Assembly: GCF_014836985.1 (NCBI RefSeq)
Contig: NZ_JACSPU010000001.1
Location: 679,473-743,472, forward strand
Length of the DNA stretch: 64,000 nucleotides
Source of the DNA: Planococcus wigleyi
GTDB lineage: Bacteria > Bacillota > Bacilli > Bacillales_A > Planococcaceae
Reading direction: 5' to 3'
The notes under the pieces were generated by a model. The model was not told the DNA's origin, ran no database searches, and saw nothing but the letters and a program-made list of their open reading frames with translations. Shown piece by piece: positions 14,929-23,258 of the stretch. The position numbers and the translations under genes are program-made. Numbering within the stretch: position 1 is the stretch's first letter; every line of letters begins with the position of its first letter.

Positions 14929-14977
14929 CAAGGTAGTTATTTTTTTGGCTAGCTATCTTGTATCACCAAGTACCTTG
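14929..14977 (+). promoter_or_regulatory. Candidate PadR operator (three CAAGRTA-type half-sites)
   Basis: CAAGGTAGTTA at 14929-14939 faces TAGCTATCTTG at 14950-14960 (9 of 11 positions complementary), and a third reverse copy AGTACCTTG lies at 14969-14977. All three lie downstream of the predicted start site, a roadblock position. Assignment to the adjacent PadR protein is inference. Confidence 0.5.
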
Positions 14978-14990
14978 AGGGGGAACAGAC

Positions 14991-15335
14991 ATGGCTCTCA
15001 GAAGCCAATTGTTGAAAGGGGTATTGGACGCTTGTGTCATGGCGGTTGTGGAAGAGCAACCCGTTTATGGCTATGAGCTGTCACAGAAACTTCAAGCAAT
15101 CGGTCTGCCGGATATCAGTGATGGCACCATATACCCAGTGTTGCTGAGGCTTCAGAAAAATGGTTTTATCCGCGGGGAGATGAGGCCATCTGCATCAGGG
15201 CCTAACCGCAAGTATTATTTTTTGACCGATCAAGGACAAGCAGAGCTGGAACAGATTGCTGCTGAATGGCTGGAAATCGCCAAACCGGTCAGCCAATTAT
15301 TGAAAAGGGGTGGAGGATATGAGAAAGACAGATGA
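14991..15335 (+). CDS. PadR family transcriptional regulator
   Basis: 114 residues with the PadR winged-helix fold: PVYGYELSQKLQ near residue 23, the ISDGTIYPVLLRLQKNGFI recognition region near residues 37-55, and the wing with NRKYYFLTDQGQAEL. Such proteins are mostly autorepressors that respond to small ligands or envelope stress. ATG behind GAGGGGG. It overlaps the downstream membrane protein by 17 nt, the common PadR plus DUF1129-like pairing. The ligand is unknown. Confidence 0.9.
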   Translation: MALRSQLLKGVLDACVMAVVEEQPVYGYELSQKLQAIGLPDISDGTIYPVLLRLQKNGFIRGEMRPSASGPNRKYYFLTDQGQAELEQIAAEWLEIAKPVSQLLKRGGGYEKDR

Positions 15336-15993
15336 ACTGATCGAAGAAAACAATCACAAAAGGGAATTGCTGAACGTTGAAAACGAAAAAGTATACGAAG
15401 ATTTACTTTTGTATTTAAGAACCGATCTTCGGATTGATGAACACGCAGGGGAAGAGATACTTATGGATCTGCTGGACCATTTGGTGGAAGCACAAGAAGA
15501 TGGCAAGTCTGCAAAAGAGTTGTTCGGAGAATCGCCTCAGAAATATGCGGACGAACTGATTGAAAATTTACCAAGCCAAAAGAGAAGGAATGTTTTTTTG
15601 TTCAGCGCTTCACAGGTTCTCGGCTTAACGGGTTGGTTTGCAGCTAGCTTTGGGATGATTAGCCTGATCGTGTCGTTTTTCCGTCCGGTGGATAACAGCA
15701 TTGCCCTTGGCAGCTTATTGCTCATGCTGCTGTCTGTGATGCTAGTGGCATTCGTGGGTGTTTCGGTGATATTTAAAATTATCCGTTCCTCGGTATTTCA
15801 AGCAGAGAAAAAGAAGTGGCAAGCTTATGTAAAAGCCGGATTATATGGCGCTGCGGCTTTCGCGTGTGTAGTCTTGATAGCATGGCTATTCCAGGATTTT
15901 GGACCAGTCATCAAATTAGAATGGTGGCTTTTCCTACTGATCGGTTTAGTTTTTCTGGCGTTCAGCAAACTGATGTACAAGTGGTCTGAATAG
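15319..15993 (+). CDS. DUF1129-like membrane protein paired with PadR
   Basis: 224 residues. The cytoplasmic N-terminal ~90 residues (ENEKVYEDLLLYLRT... then a dimer-like helical segment) are followed by four hydrophobic segments at about residues 95-120, 130-158, 172-194 and 199-220. This arrangement resembles DUF1129/PadR-associated membrane proteins. The ATG at 15319 has GGAGG 4-5 bases upstream; a GTG three codons earlier is the alternative. Function is unknown; co-transcription with the regulator suggests an effector of membrane stress or transport. Confidence 0.75.
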   Translation: MRKTDELIEENNHKRELLNVENEKVYEDLLLYLRTDLRIDEHAGEEILMDLLDHLVEAQEDGKSAKELFGESPQKYADELIENLPSQKRRNVFLFSASQVLGLTGWFAASFGMISLIVSFFRPVDNSIALGSLLLMLLSVMLVAFVGVSVIFKIIRSSVFQAEKKKWQAYVKAGLYGAAAFACVVLIAWLFQDFGPVIKLEWWLFLLIGLVFLAFSKLMYKWSE

Positions 15994-16010
15994 AATTTTC
16001 TCCAGGGAAA

Positions 16011-16039
16011 CTGAAATTTTCATGTTCGTCCTGTATGAT
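16011..16039 (+). promoter_or_regulatory. Probable promoter of the dsdA operon
   Basis: CTGAAA (16011-16016), 17-bp spacer, TATGAT (16034-16039). The -35 is weak, the -10 good. Confidence 0.5.
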
Positions 16040-16078
16040 GAAACTAACAGAAAGAATGACTGAGGGGAGATTTGTAAG

Positions 16079-17416
16079 ATGGACATGGAACAACAGGAAT
16101 TAAACTGCTGGATCGAAAAGTATCCATTGCTGAAGAATATCATCAATTTGCAACCGGTCGTCTGGCAAAATCCGAAAATGAAAAAAATCGGTGAAATGAC
16201 GCTTCCAATCGGCCTTCGGGAGATGGAACAGGCAGAACAGCTGTGGCAGCGTTTTGCTCCATATTTGTCAGCAGAATTTCAGGATACCTCAGCAGCAGGC
16301 GGGATTGTGGAATCGCCTCTGCGCGAAATTCCATCCATGAAAGAGCGGCTCAGTGTACATTACGATGGAGATATAGGAGGCAAGCTGTTTCTTAAATGTG
16401 ATAACGAATTGCCGATAGCGGGATCGATTAAAGCGCGCGGCGGTGTTTATGAAGTGCTGCATCATGCAGAAAAATTGGCCATGGATGCCGGCTTGCTGAA
16501 CGTCGACGAATCTTACGGACAATTCTCATCCGAACGGTTCAAACAGTTTTTCAGCCAGTACTCCATTGGCGTAGGTTCGACGGGAAATCTTGGCCTAAGC
16601 ATAGGCATCATCAGTGCCAAACTCGGTTTTCAGGTATCTGTTTATATGTCTTCAGACGCGAAACAATGGAAAAAAGACCTGCTGCGTGAAAAAGGGGCAA
16701 CAGTAGTGGAATTTGAAGGAGATTTCAGCGAAGCGATATTGGCTGGCCGAAAGCAGACACTGGCTAAGCCGGATGCTTATTTTGTCGATGACGAAAAATC
16801 TAAACATTTGTTTCTGGGCTATAGCGTCGCTGCTTTCCGCCTCAAAAAGCAATTGGAAGACTTAGGCATACCAGTGGATGCCGAGCATCCGCTGTTTGTC
16901 TATCTGCCGTGCGGAGTGGGAGGCGCTCCTGGAGGCATTGCATTCGGACTGAAGCAGGTGTTTGGCGATGCGGTCCATTGCTTCTTTGTGGAACCGACGC
17001 ATTCGCCTGCAGTGCTGATCGGTTTGATGACCGGTGAAAAAGACAAAGTCAGCGTCCAGGATTTCGGCATCGACAACGTGACTGAAGGGGACGGATTGGC
17101 TGTTGGCAGACCGTCAAGTTTCGCTTCAGGAATCAGTGAACAAACAGTCAGTGGCATCTATACAATTGAAGATCCGGAACTGTTTAAATTATTGGCGCTG
17201 TTGGCCGATAGCGAAACGATTTTTGTTGAGCCATCGGCCACAGCCGGATTGCTGGGGCCGGTGAAAATACAGGCAACCGATTATGCCGAAACAAATCAGC
17301 TGCAGATGGCTGCGGCTAGTCATATCGTCTGGTCGACTGGAGGCGCCTTGGTGCCGAAAGAAGAAATGGAAGGGTTTTACCAACGCGGAAAAACCTATTT
17401 GGGAGGTGCTGAATAA
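16079..17416 (+). CDS. dsdA: D-serine ammonia-lyase (D-serine dehydratase)
   Basis: PLP enzyme converting D-serine to pyruvate and ammonia. 445 residues, full length for the DsdA family. Lys118 in AGSIKARGG is the Schiff-base lysine, GSTGNLGLSIG forms the phosphate-binding loop, and LPCGVGGAPGGIAFG lies further on. ATG at 16079 behind GAGGGGAG; an ATG two codons later is possible. It stands alone without the DsdC activator or DsdX permease of enterobacteria, and may detoxify D-serine or use it as carbon and nitrogen source. The stop is immediately followed by the next ATG. Confidence 0.92.
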   Translation: MDMEQQELNCWIEKYPLLKNIINLQPVVWQNPKMKKIGEMTLPIGLREMEQAEQLWQRFAPYLSAEFQDTSAAGGIVESPLREIPSMKERLSVHYDGDIGGKLFLKCDNELPIAGSIKARGGVYEVLHHAEKLAMDAGLLNVDESYGQFSSERFKQFFSQYSIGVGSTGNLGLSIGIISAKLGFQVSVYMSSDAKQWKKDLLREKGATVVEFEGDFSEAILAGRKQTLAKPDAYFVDDEKSKHLFLGYSVAAFRLKKQLEDLGIPVDAEHPLFVYLPCGVGGAPGGIAFGLKQVFGDAVHCFFVEPTHSPAVLIGLMTGEKDKVSVQDFGIDNVTEGDGLAVGRPSSFASGISEQTVSGIYTIEDPELFKLLALLADSETIFVEPSATAGLLGPVKIQATDYAETNQLQMAAASHIVWSTGGALVPKEEMEGFYQRGKTYLGGAE

Positions 17417-17713
17417 ATGGATTTGTCATGGATTATGATTATTATTGGGGCTGTTCTTGTATTGGTCTATATCTTTTATAATGCCACGGAACAGCGGATT
17501 AAAGCCTTGGAAACCAGAGTCAGGCATATGGAGAAACTTCTCCAGAAATCCTCGCAAGGTGAAACGTTTACAGAACCTGAAATCAATAAAGAACTCCGGC
17601 GACTGCTGCAGCAAGGGAAAAAAGTCGAAGCCGTCAAACGAACCAGACAGGAATTCGGCTGGTCACTGTTGGAAGCGAAACAATATGTAGATGGGCTGAA
17701 GGGTGGAGAATGA
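17417..17713 (+). CDS. Small membrane-anchored protein with ribosomal L7/L12-like C-terminal motif
   Basis: 98 residues. One N-terminal membrane helix (about 4-22) is followed by a short coiled coil (KALETRVRHMEKLLQ) and a C-terminal stretch RQEFGWSLLEAKQYVDGL resembling the helix-turn of the L7/L12 C-terminal domain, a feature seen in many small Firmicute membrane proteins of unknown role. ATG directly abuts the dsdA stop, so it is co-translated with it. Confidence 0.72.
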   Translation: MDLSWIMIIIGAVLVLVYIFYNATEQRIKALETRVRHMEKLLQKSSQGETFTEPEINKELRRLLQQGKKVEAVKRTRQEFGWSLLEAKQYVDGLKGGE

Positions 17714-17994
17714 TGCAGCGATGTGAAATCTGCCAGACTTCATTTACTTGGAAACAAGTCAGCAAGTCTCTTTGGCTGGCCTATAAACCGATTGCCTGCC
17801 CGGCTTGCGGCAAGCTCTATAAAGTCCAATTCCTTTCAAGGATTTTGGCATCGGTTTTGCTAGTTGGACCAATCTTCGCTTTCAGCTCCTTTGCCTATCC
17901 AATTAGCACATATGCATTAATTTTTAGCGTCTTGGTCTTGTTTCCGGTTATTTCTCTCTTGCTGCCTTATATATTGCGATACCGCCTGGCTTAA
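17710..17994 (+). CDS. Cysteine-rich two-TM protein (CXXC-20-CXXC type)
   Basis: 94 residues. Two CxxC pairs, CEIC at residues 5-8 and CPAC at about 31-34, flank a TFTWKQVSKSLW segment, the layout of the TIGR04104 family of small Bacillales proteins. Two membrane helices follow (about 45-65 and 70-90). It probably binds one metal ion at the membrane face. It overlaps the previous gene as ATGATG and is last in the dsdA operon. Function unknown. Confidence 0.78.
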   Translation: MMQRCEICQTSFTWKQVSKSLWLAYKPIACPACGKLYKVQFLSRILASVLLVGPIFAFSSFAYPISTYALIFSVLVLFPVISLLLPYILRYRLA

Positions 17995-18021
17995 AAGATC
18001 CTTTTAAAGGATCTTTTTTTT
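17994..18021 (+). terminator. Terminator of the dsdA operon
   Basis: Stem AAAGATCCTTT/AAAGGATCTTT right at the stop codon with a run of T residues after it. Confidence 0.85.
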
Positions 18022-18092
18022 ATTGGGCAGGAGATTTTGTTCTAACAGAGAATAATGCAGATAACAAAAAAACAGGAAAGGAGGGGAGAAAA

Positions 18093-18503
18093 ATGAGTGT
18101 CCAATCCAAGCATATTTTTGTCAACTTGCCGGTAAAAAATTTAGATCGGTCCAAAGCATTTTTCGAAGAAATGGGCTTTGGGTTTGATGAAGAGATGACA
18201 GATGAAAAAGGAGCCTGCATGATTATCGGGCCATCGATTTACGGGATGCTGCTGACTGAAGAGTTTTTCAAGAGTTTTTCAAAAAGAGAAATTGCGGATA
18301 CCTCGAACAGTGCGGAAGTGATCACAGCTATTTCTGCAACCAGCAAAGATGAAGTGGATAGCCTGGTCAATGCTGCTTTCGCAGCAGGAGCTCAACGAGC
18401 CGGTGAAAAAATGGATGATGAATATATGTATCTCAAGAGTTTCAAGGACCTGGACGGGCATATGTGGGAAGTCCTCTATATGACTGAGGAAGAAACAAAA
18501 TAA
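18093..18503 (+). CDS. VOC family (glyoxalase/bleomycin-resistance-like) protein
   Basis: 136 residues, single VOC fold: the first beta-alpha unit HIFVNLPVKNLDRSKAFFEEMGF, and the C-terminal DLDGHMWEVLYM strand where a metal ligand Glu normally sits. This resembles uncharacterised PhnB/extradiol-dioxygenase-like proteins rather than true glyoxalase I. ATG behind AAGGAGGGGAG. Substrate unknown. It is transcribed alone and converges on the ABC transporter genes. Confidence 0.85.
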   Translation: MSVQSKHIFVNLPVKNLDRSKAFFEEMGFGFDEEMTDEKGACMIIGPSIYGMLLTEEFFKSFSKREIADTSNSAEVITAISATSKDEVDSLVNAAFAAGAQRAGEKMDDEYMYLKSFKDLDGHMWEVLYMTEEETK

Positions 18504-18506
18504 AGT

Positions 18507-18546
18507 AAAAAAAAGCATCTCGGAGAAAAATCTCCGGATGCTTTTA
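18507..18546. terminator. Bidirectional terminator between the VOC gene and the ABC permease
   Basis: AAAAGCATC-CGGAGA hairpin with A-run on the left and T-run on the right, able to end transcription from both convergent genes. Its right end overlaps the permease stop codon. Confidence 0.85.
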
Positions 18547-19221
18547 AAGGTAGTCCGCATAACGCTTTTCAAGGTAGTTCTGCAAAATGGTCATCGCTGA
18601 ACAGATCGCCCAGTAGATCAACGCCACCAAAATCAACATGGTCAATAAATCATATTCACGGGCGCCGACGATCCGCGCTTTCTGAAAAATCTCCGGAACG
18701 GTAATCATGGCAGCCAATGAAGAGGCTTTGATCAAATCCAAGTAGACATTCGATAAAGGCGGGACCGCAATCCGCACTGATTGCGGCAAAATGATCCGGC
18801 GCATCGATTGCCAATAGGTCAAGCCGAGTGCAGTGGATGATTCCCATTGCCCTTTATCGACTGAGGCAAGAGATGAACGGAATACTTCAGCGATATAAGC
18901 GGCACTGTTGATGGTGAATCCGATCAAGGCGGCCTGTACGGCTGAAAATTCAATGCCGATGACCGGCAGGGCGAAATACAGCAAGAACAGGATCACCAGA
19001 ATTGGAACACCTCGCATAAAGGAAATATACAGGCGTGCAGGAAATTGCAGAATCTGTAACCGCGATGTACGGGCGAGTGCCAGGAAAAAGCCGATGAATA
19101 TGCCAAGAACCATACTGACTACGGAAATCAATAAGGTATAGCCGATTCCTTCCAGTACGTAGGGAAGGGATTCGATCGCCAATGCCGGGTCAAACAGCAA
19201 TCCCCATTCGATATCATTCAT
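18544..19221 (-). CDS. Amino-acid ABC transporter permease (His/Glu/Gln/Arg/cystine family)
   Basis: 225 residues, five or so membrane helices. The polar amino-acid permease hallmarks are present: YTLLISVVSMVLG at the N-terminus, FMRGVPILVIL, and the coupling (EAA) loop with ALGLTYWQSMRRIILPQ near residues 132-148. ATG at 19221 with GGAGGT 7 bases upstream. It follows the binding-protein gene by 15 bp. No ATPase gene is next to it: the downstream side ends at a terminator. Confidence 0.92.
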   Translation of the reverse strand: MNDIEWGLLFDPALAIESLPYVLEGIGYTLLISVVSMVLGIFIGFFLALARTSRLQILQFPARLYISFMRGVPILVILFLLYFALPVIGIEFSAVQAALIGFTINSAAYIAEVFRSSLASVDKGQWESSTALGLTYWQSMRRIILPQSVRIAVPPLSNVYLDLIKASSLAAMITVPEIFQKARIVGAREYDLLTMLILVALIYWAICSAMTILQNYLEKRYADYL

Positions 19222-19236
19222 CAGACAACCTCCTGC

Positions 19237-20085
19237 TTAATTTTCTTCAATGTCCGGTTTGACAGAGACATCCGCACCGCCGAAAAATTCTGCAGAGATT
19301 TCAGTGATCGTGCCGTCTGCAAGCATCTCTTCCAATGCTTTATTGACGTTATCGGCCAATTCGGTATTGTCTTTGTTCATAACGAGCCCAACTTCTGACG
19401 GAGCATATTTGATGTCAGGGTGAATGGTGATATTCAAGTCAGGAAAAGCTGCGACACCGAATGTGGATAGATAATAATCGTTCAGGATAACATCGGTACG
19501 GCCGATTGAAACATCGCGCAAATACACTTCGTTTGTGGCGTTGTCATAAGTTACTTCTTCTGCGCCGTATTCACGTGCAATTTCCATATAGATTGACGTA
19601 GAAGCACCTGCTGCTTTTTTCCCAGGAAGGTCTTCCAAACTTGCGATGCCGGACAAATCATCTTTTCTCACAACCGCAGTCCCATAGGAATGCTTGATCG
19701 GAGTCGAGAAGATAAACTCTTCCGCACGGTCTTCAGTGATTTCAATATCATTGGCTGCAATGTCAATTTGCCCTGTATTGACACTTGTCAGCATTTCATC
19801 AAATCCGATTTCAGTGAACTCAATATCAAGATCCAAACGTTCCCCAAGTTCCCGGACAACTTCCACTTCAAAACCCGTCAGTTCATCCGTCTCCGCGTCA
19901 TGAAAAGATGTGGCCAATAGCGTCCCGGAAGTCGCAACAGTCAATGTTCCTTGTTCCTGAATTTCATCCCACGCGGTTTTCTTTTCTTCAGTTTGTGTTT
20001 CGTCATTGCCACAGCCTGTCAGCATAGCTACAGCAATGGCACTTGCAGCAAAAAATAAATTTCTCTTAGTTGAGTATGTATACAC
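19237..20085 (-). CDS. Amino-acid ABC transporter substrate-binding lipoprotein
   Basis: 282 residues. The signal peptide (FFAASAIAVAML) ends in the lipobox LTGC, so the mature protein starts at the lipid-modified Cys. The remainder is an SBP_bac_3 domain: LTVATSGTLLATSFHDAETDELTGFEVEVV-like opening, TGQIDIAANDIEITEDRAEEF, and a C-terminal GTITEISAEFFGG. The start is GTG at 20085 behind AAGGGGGC. Cystine or another polar amino acid is the probable ligand; this cannot be settled from sequence. Confidence 0.92.
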   Translation of the reverse strand: MYTYSTKRNLFFAASAIAVAMLTGCGNDETQTEEKKTAWDEIQEQGTLTVATSGTLLATSFHDAETDELTGFEVEVVRELGERLDLDIEFTEIGFDEMLTSVNTGQIDIAANDIEITEDRAEEFIFSTPIKHSYGTAVVRKDDLSGIASLEDLPGKKAAGASTSIYMEIAREYGAEEVTYDNATNEVYLRDVSIGRTDVILNDYYLSTFGVAAFPDLNITIHPDIKYAPSEVGLVMNKDNTELADNVNKALEEMLADGTITEISAEFFGGADVSVKPDIEEN

Positions 20086-20371
20086 GTGTAAAGCCCCCTT
20101 AAATTTTCAATCCTTTATGAACATAGCATTTAAGTCTGGCCAGGGCAACGGGTTATGCTTAATATGTGTGAAAACTCTTTCGGTTTAACATATTAATGTT
20201 ATGTAAACTAAATGAGTGCAGTCATTACGCTTTCAATTTCGCAGTAAATAAACTTGTTAACATGATGTCTAAGAGTGATGAAGGAGTAAACAGACTGCTT
20301 GGATAAATAGGTCAATTCTCTCCAATAAACTGTGGAATTCCATGTTAATTGCAGTTCACTGATTAACTTCA
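20086..20371. other. Intergenic region upstream of the ABC transporter, no gene seen
   Basis: About 290 bp without a supported ORF. On the minus strand it should hold the transporter promoter; a weak candidate is TTGCCC, 17 bp, TATGTT. An inverted repeat TAACAT-ATTA-ATGTTA lies at 20186-20201 and could bind a regulator. I looked for T-box and known amino-acid riboswitch cores and saw none. Confidence 0.5.
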
Positions 20372-20402
20372 ATAAAAAACCGGAAAGCATAAAGCTTTCC
20401 GG
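20372..20402 (-). terminator. Terminator of rqcH
   Basis: On the minus strand, stem CCGGAAAGC/GCTTTCCGG with a short loop, then TTTTTTATT, 10 bp after the rqcH stop. Confidence 0.88.
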
Positions 20403-20411
20403 CATCCTAAC

Positions 20412-22076
20412 TTATTTTTTCAATTTAATGACCAGTTCTTCATCTGGCGTGACGAATACGGTTTTCTGTTCAAAATAAATGACGAATCCAGGTTTTGAGC
20501 CATTCGGCTTTTTCACTTGGCGGACTTCAGTGTAATCGACCGGTACAGAAGAAGATTCACGTGCTTTGCTGAAGTAAGCAGCAATCGTAGCAGCTTCGAG
20601 TATAGTCGTTTCATCGGGATTGCTGTCATGGATGATGACGTGTGAACCCGGAATGTCTTTTGTATGAAGCCATGTATCGGATTTGGAAGCTACTTTGAAT
20701 GTCACGTAATCGTTTTGCTTGTTGTTTTTGCCGACAGAGATTGGCGTTCCGCTAGAAGAAACATAGGCTTCTACAGAAGGCTTGGTCGGTTTTTTCTTTT
20801 TCTTTGATTTTTGAGCCTTCATAAACCCTTGCTCAGCGAGTTCTTCACGGATTTCTTCGATATCGGAAATGCCGGCTTGTTGGACTTGAGACATCAAGGT
20901 CTCGAAATACTCGATATCCTCTGTCGTTTTGTCGATTTGTTCCTGGGTTTTGACGACGGCTGTTTTCGCTTTCTGGTAGCGTGAATAATAACGCTGGGAA
21001 TTGTCGATCGGCGTTTTCCGCGGATCCAACGTGATGGTGACTTTTTCATCGTTGTAATAATTGTCGACTTCGATTTCCTTCATGCCTTTGGTGATGCGGT
21101 GAAGGTTGGCCATGATCAATTCGCCATTTAATTGAAGCGTTTCACGTTTTTCAGCTTGGTCCTGTTCTTTTTTCAATTTCTTCAGCTTCAGTTTCAACTT
21201 GGAAATTTCATTTTGCAGCCATCTTTCCAGATCCCCGGCCTGCTGTTTAACACGGTCGCGTTCGGCTTTTGCGTAATACATCCGGTCAAGCAGTTCACCA
21301 AGTGTCGGGAATTCCAGTCCTTCTTCTTGGATATGGGTCAACGGAGTGGCAGAGAAAAAGCTTTTGCCGCCATGTTCGACATAATAGCCTTGTGGCTGCT
21401 GTTTCAGGAAATCTGCCAGAAATGCTTCAGCAATTGCCGCCTTCTTGTCGGAAGTTTCCAGACGAAATGCAAGTTCACGCGCATTTAATGGAGAAAATCC
21501 GGAAAATTGGCTGACGATTTCTGTTGGCTCTGTAACCGCCAATTCCTCGGCTGCTTCGAACGGATCTTTTTTCTCCTGGGATGGAGGGAAGATATAAGGC
21601 TGGCCGGGAAGAATGGTGCGAAAAGAGTTGACGCTTGGCGGCAAATGTTTCAAGCTGTCGAGAATCATCGTACGCTCCGCATCGATCAGGATGACGTTCG
21701 AATGCCGACCCATCATTTCGACGTGGAGTTCACGTTCGATGTCATCGCCGATTTCATTTTTTGCTTTGATCTTCAGCATGATCAGGCGGTCCATCCCGTA
21801 TTGGGAGATTTCGGTGATGACGCCGCCTTCGATGTGCTTGCGAAGCAGCATGCAGAACATCGGCGGTTCAGAAGGGTTGATGTTTGCTGCGGCCGTCAAG
21901 TGAATCCGTGAATAGGACGGATGGATGGAAATCAACAATTTATGGTTCTTTCCTTGGGCACGTATATGTAGAAGCAGTTCAAGCTGGTTGGGCTGATGAA
22001 CTTTTGAAATTCTGCCGGTGACGAGCTGTTGAAGTTCGCTTGTCATCGATTTTGTAAATAATCCATCAAATGCCAT
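20412..22076 (-). CDS. rqcH: Ribosome quality control protein RqcH (NFACT family; formerly fibronectin-binding protein)
   Basis: 554 residues. RqcH binds obstructed 50S subunits and recruits tRNA-Ala to add C-terminal alanine tails to stalled nascent chains. An NFACT-N domain opens with AFDGLFTKSMTSEL, a long charged coiled coil follows (about 285-335 and 370-415), and the NFACT-R domain includes KNNKQNDYVTFK and SDTWLHTKDIPGSHVII. The ATG at 22076 (AGAGGG 8 bases upstream) matches the family N-terminus; 11 upstream in-frame codons are unlikely to be used. B. subtilis yloA lies in the same neighbourhood. Confidence 0.93.
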   Translation of the reverse strand: MAFDGLFTKSMTSELQQLVTGRISKVHQPNQLELLLHIRAQGKNHKLLISIHPSYSRIHLTAAANINPSEPPMFCMLLRKHIEGGVITEISQYGMDRLIMLKIKAKNEIGDDIERELHVEMMGRHSNVILIDAERTMILDSLKHLPPSVNSFRTILPGQPYIFPPSQEKKDPFEAAEELAVTEPTEIVSQFSGFSPLNARELAFRLETSDKKAAIAEAFLADFLKQQPQGYYVEHGGKSFFSATPLTHIQEEGLEFPTLGELLDRMYYAKAERDRVKQQAGDLERWLQNEISKLKLKLKKLKKEQDQAEKRETLQLNGELIMANLHRITKGMKEIEVDNYYNDEKVTITLDPRKTPIDNSQRYYSRYQKAKTAVVKTQEQIDKTTEDIEYFETLMSQVQQAGISDIEEIREELAEQGFMKAQKSKKKKKPTKPSVEAYVSSSGTPISVGKNNKQNDYVTFKVASKSDTWLHTKDIPGSHVIIHDSNPDETTILEAATIAAYFSKARESSSVPVDYTEVRQVKKPNGSKPGFVIYFEQKTVFVTPDEELVIKLKK

Positions 22077-22109
22077 TAAATATCCCTCTTTCAAATCGTT
22101 TTGTTCCAT

Positions 22110-22959
<850 letters not shown>

Positions 22960-22960
<1 letters not shown>

Positions 22961-23184
22961 TGTTATACCCATCCGTTGATAAACTGAAAAGCCGAATTGA
23001 TTCAAAATACTCGCTGGTTGCGCTTGCTTCTAAACGTGCACGCCAATTGCACGAACACGGTGATGAAAAATTGGATTCATATGTTTCTACTAAATCGGTC
23101 GGAAAAGCACTTGAAGAAGTAGCCGCCGGCGCTTTGACACAGGAAAAACAAGATGAATTTGCAGTATACGAAGACGAAATTTAA
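22960..23184 (+). CDS. rpoZ: DNA-directed RNA polymerase subunit omega
   Basis: 74 residues, typical for Firmicute omega. It begins MLYPSVDKLKSRIDSKYSLVALASKRARQ-like and contains the conserved KSVGKALEEV segment that wraps the beta' C-terminus. It aids RNA polymerase assembly. Coupled to gmk by a TGATG overlap. Confidence 0.96.
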
Positions 23185-23203
23185 CCATTAATCGCAACAG
23201 ACG

Positions 23204-23240
23204 ACTCCCAGAGCAAACTTGTTCTTTGGGAGTTTGTTGT
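23204..23240 (+). terminator. Possible terminator between rpoZ and coaBC
   Basis: ACTCCCAGAG pairs with CTTTGGGAGT with one wobble (10-bp stem), followed by TTGTTGTTT rather than a clean T-run. It could act as a partial terminator or attenuator before coaBC. Confidence 0.45.
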
Positions 23241-23258
23241 TTAGAAAGGGTGTTTGAG

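Noticed and set aside
20086..20411. Riboswitch or T-box before the amino-acid transporter
   Set aside because: No T-box TGGNACC-type bulge, SAM or lysine core seen on the minus strand.
21132..21911. Plus-strand frames inside rqcH
   Set aside because: Antisense shadows of a conserved gene; no ribosome-binding site.
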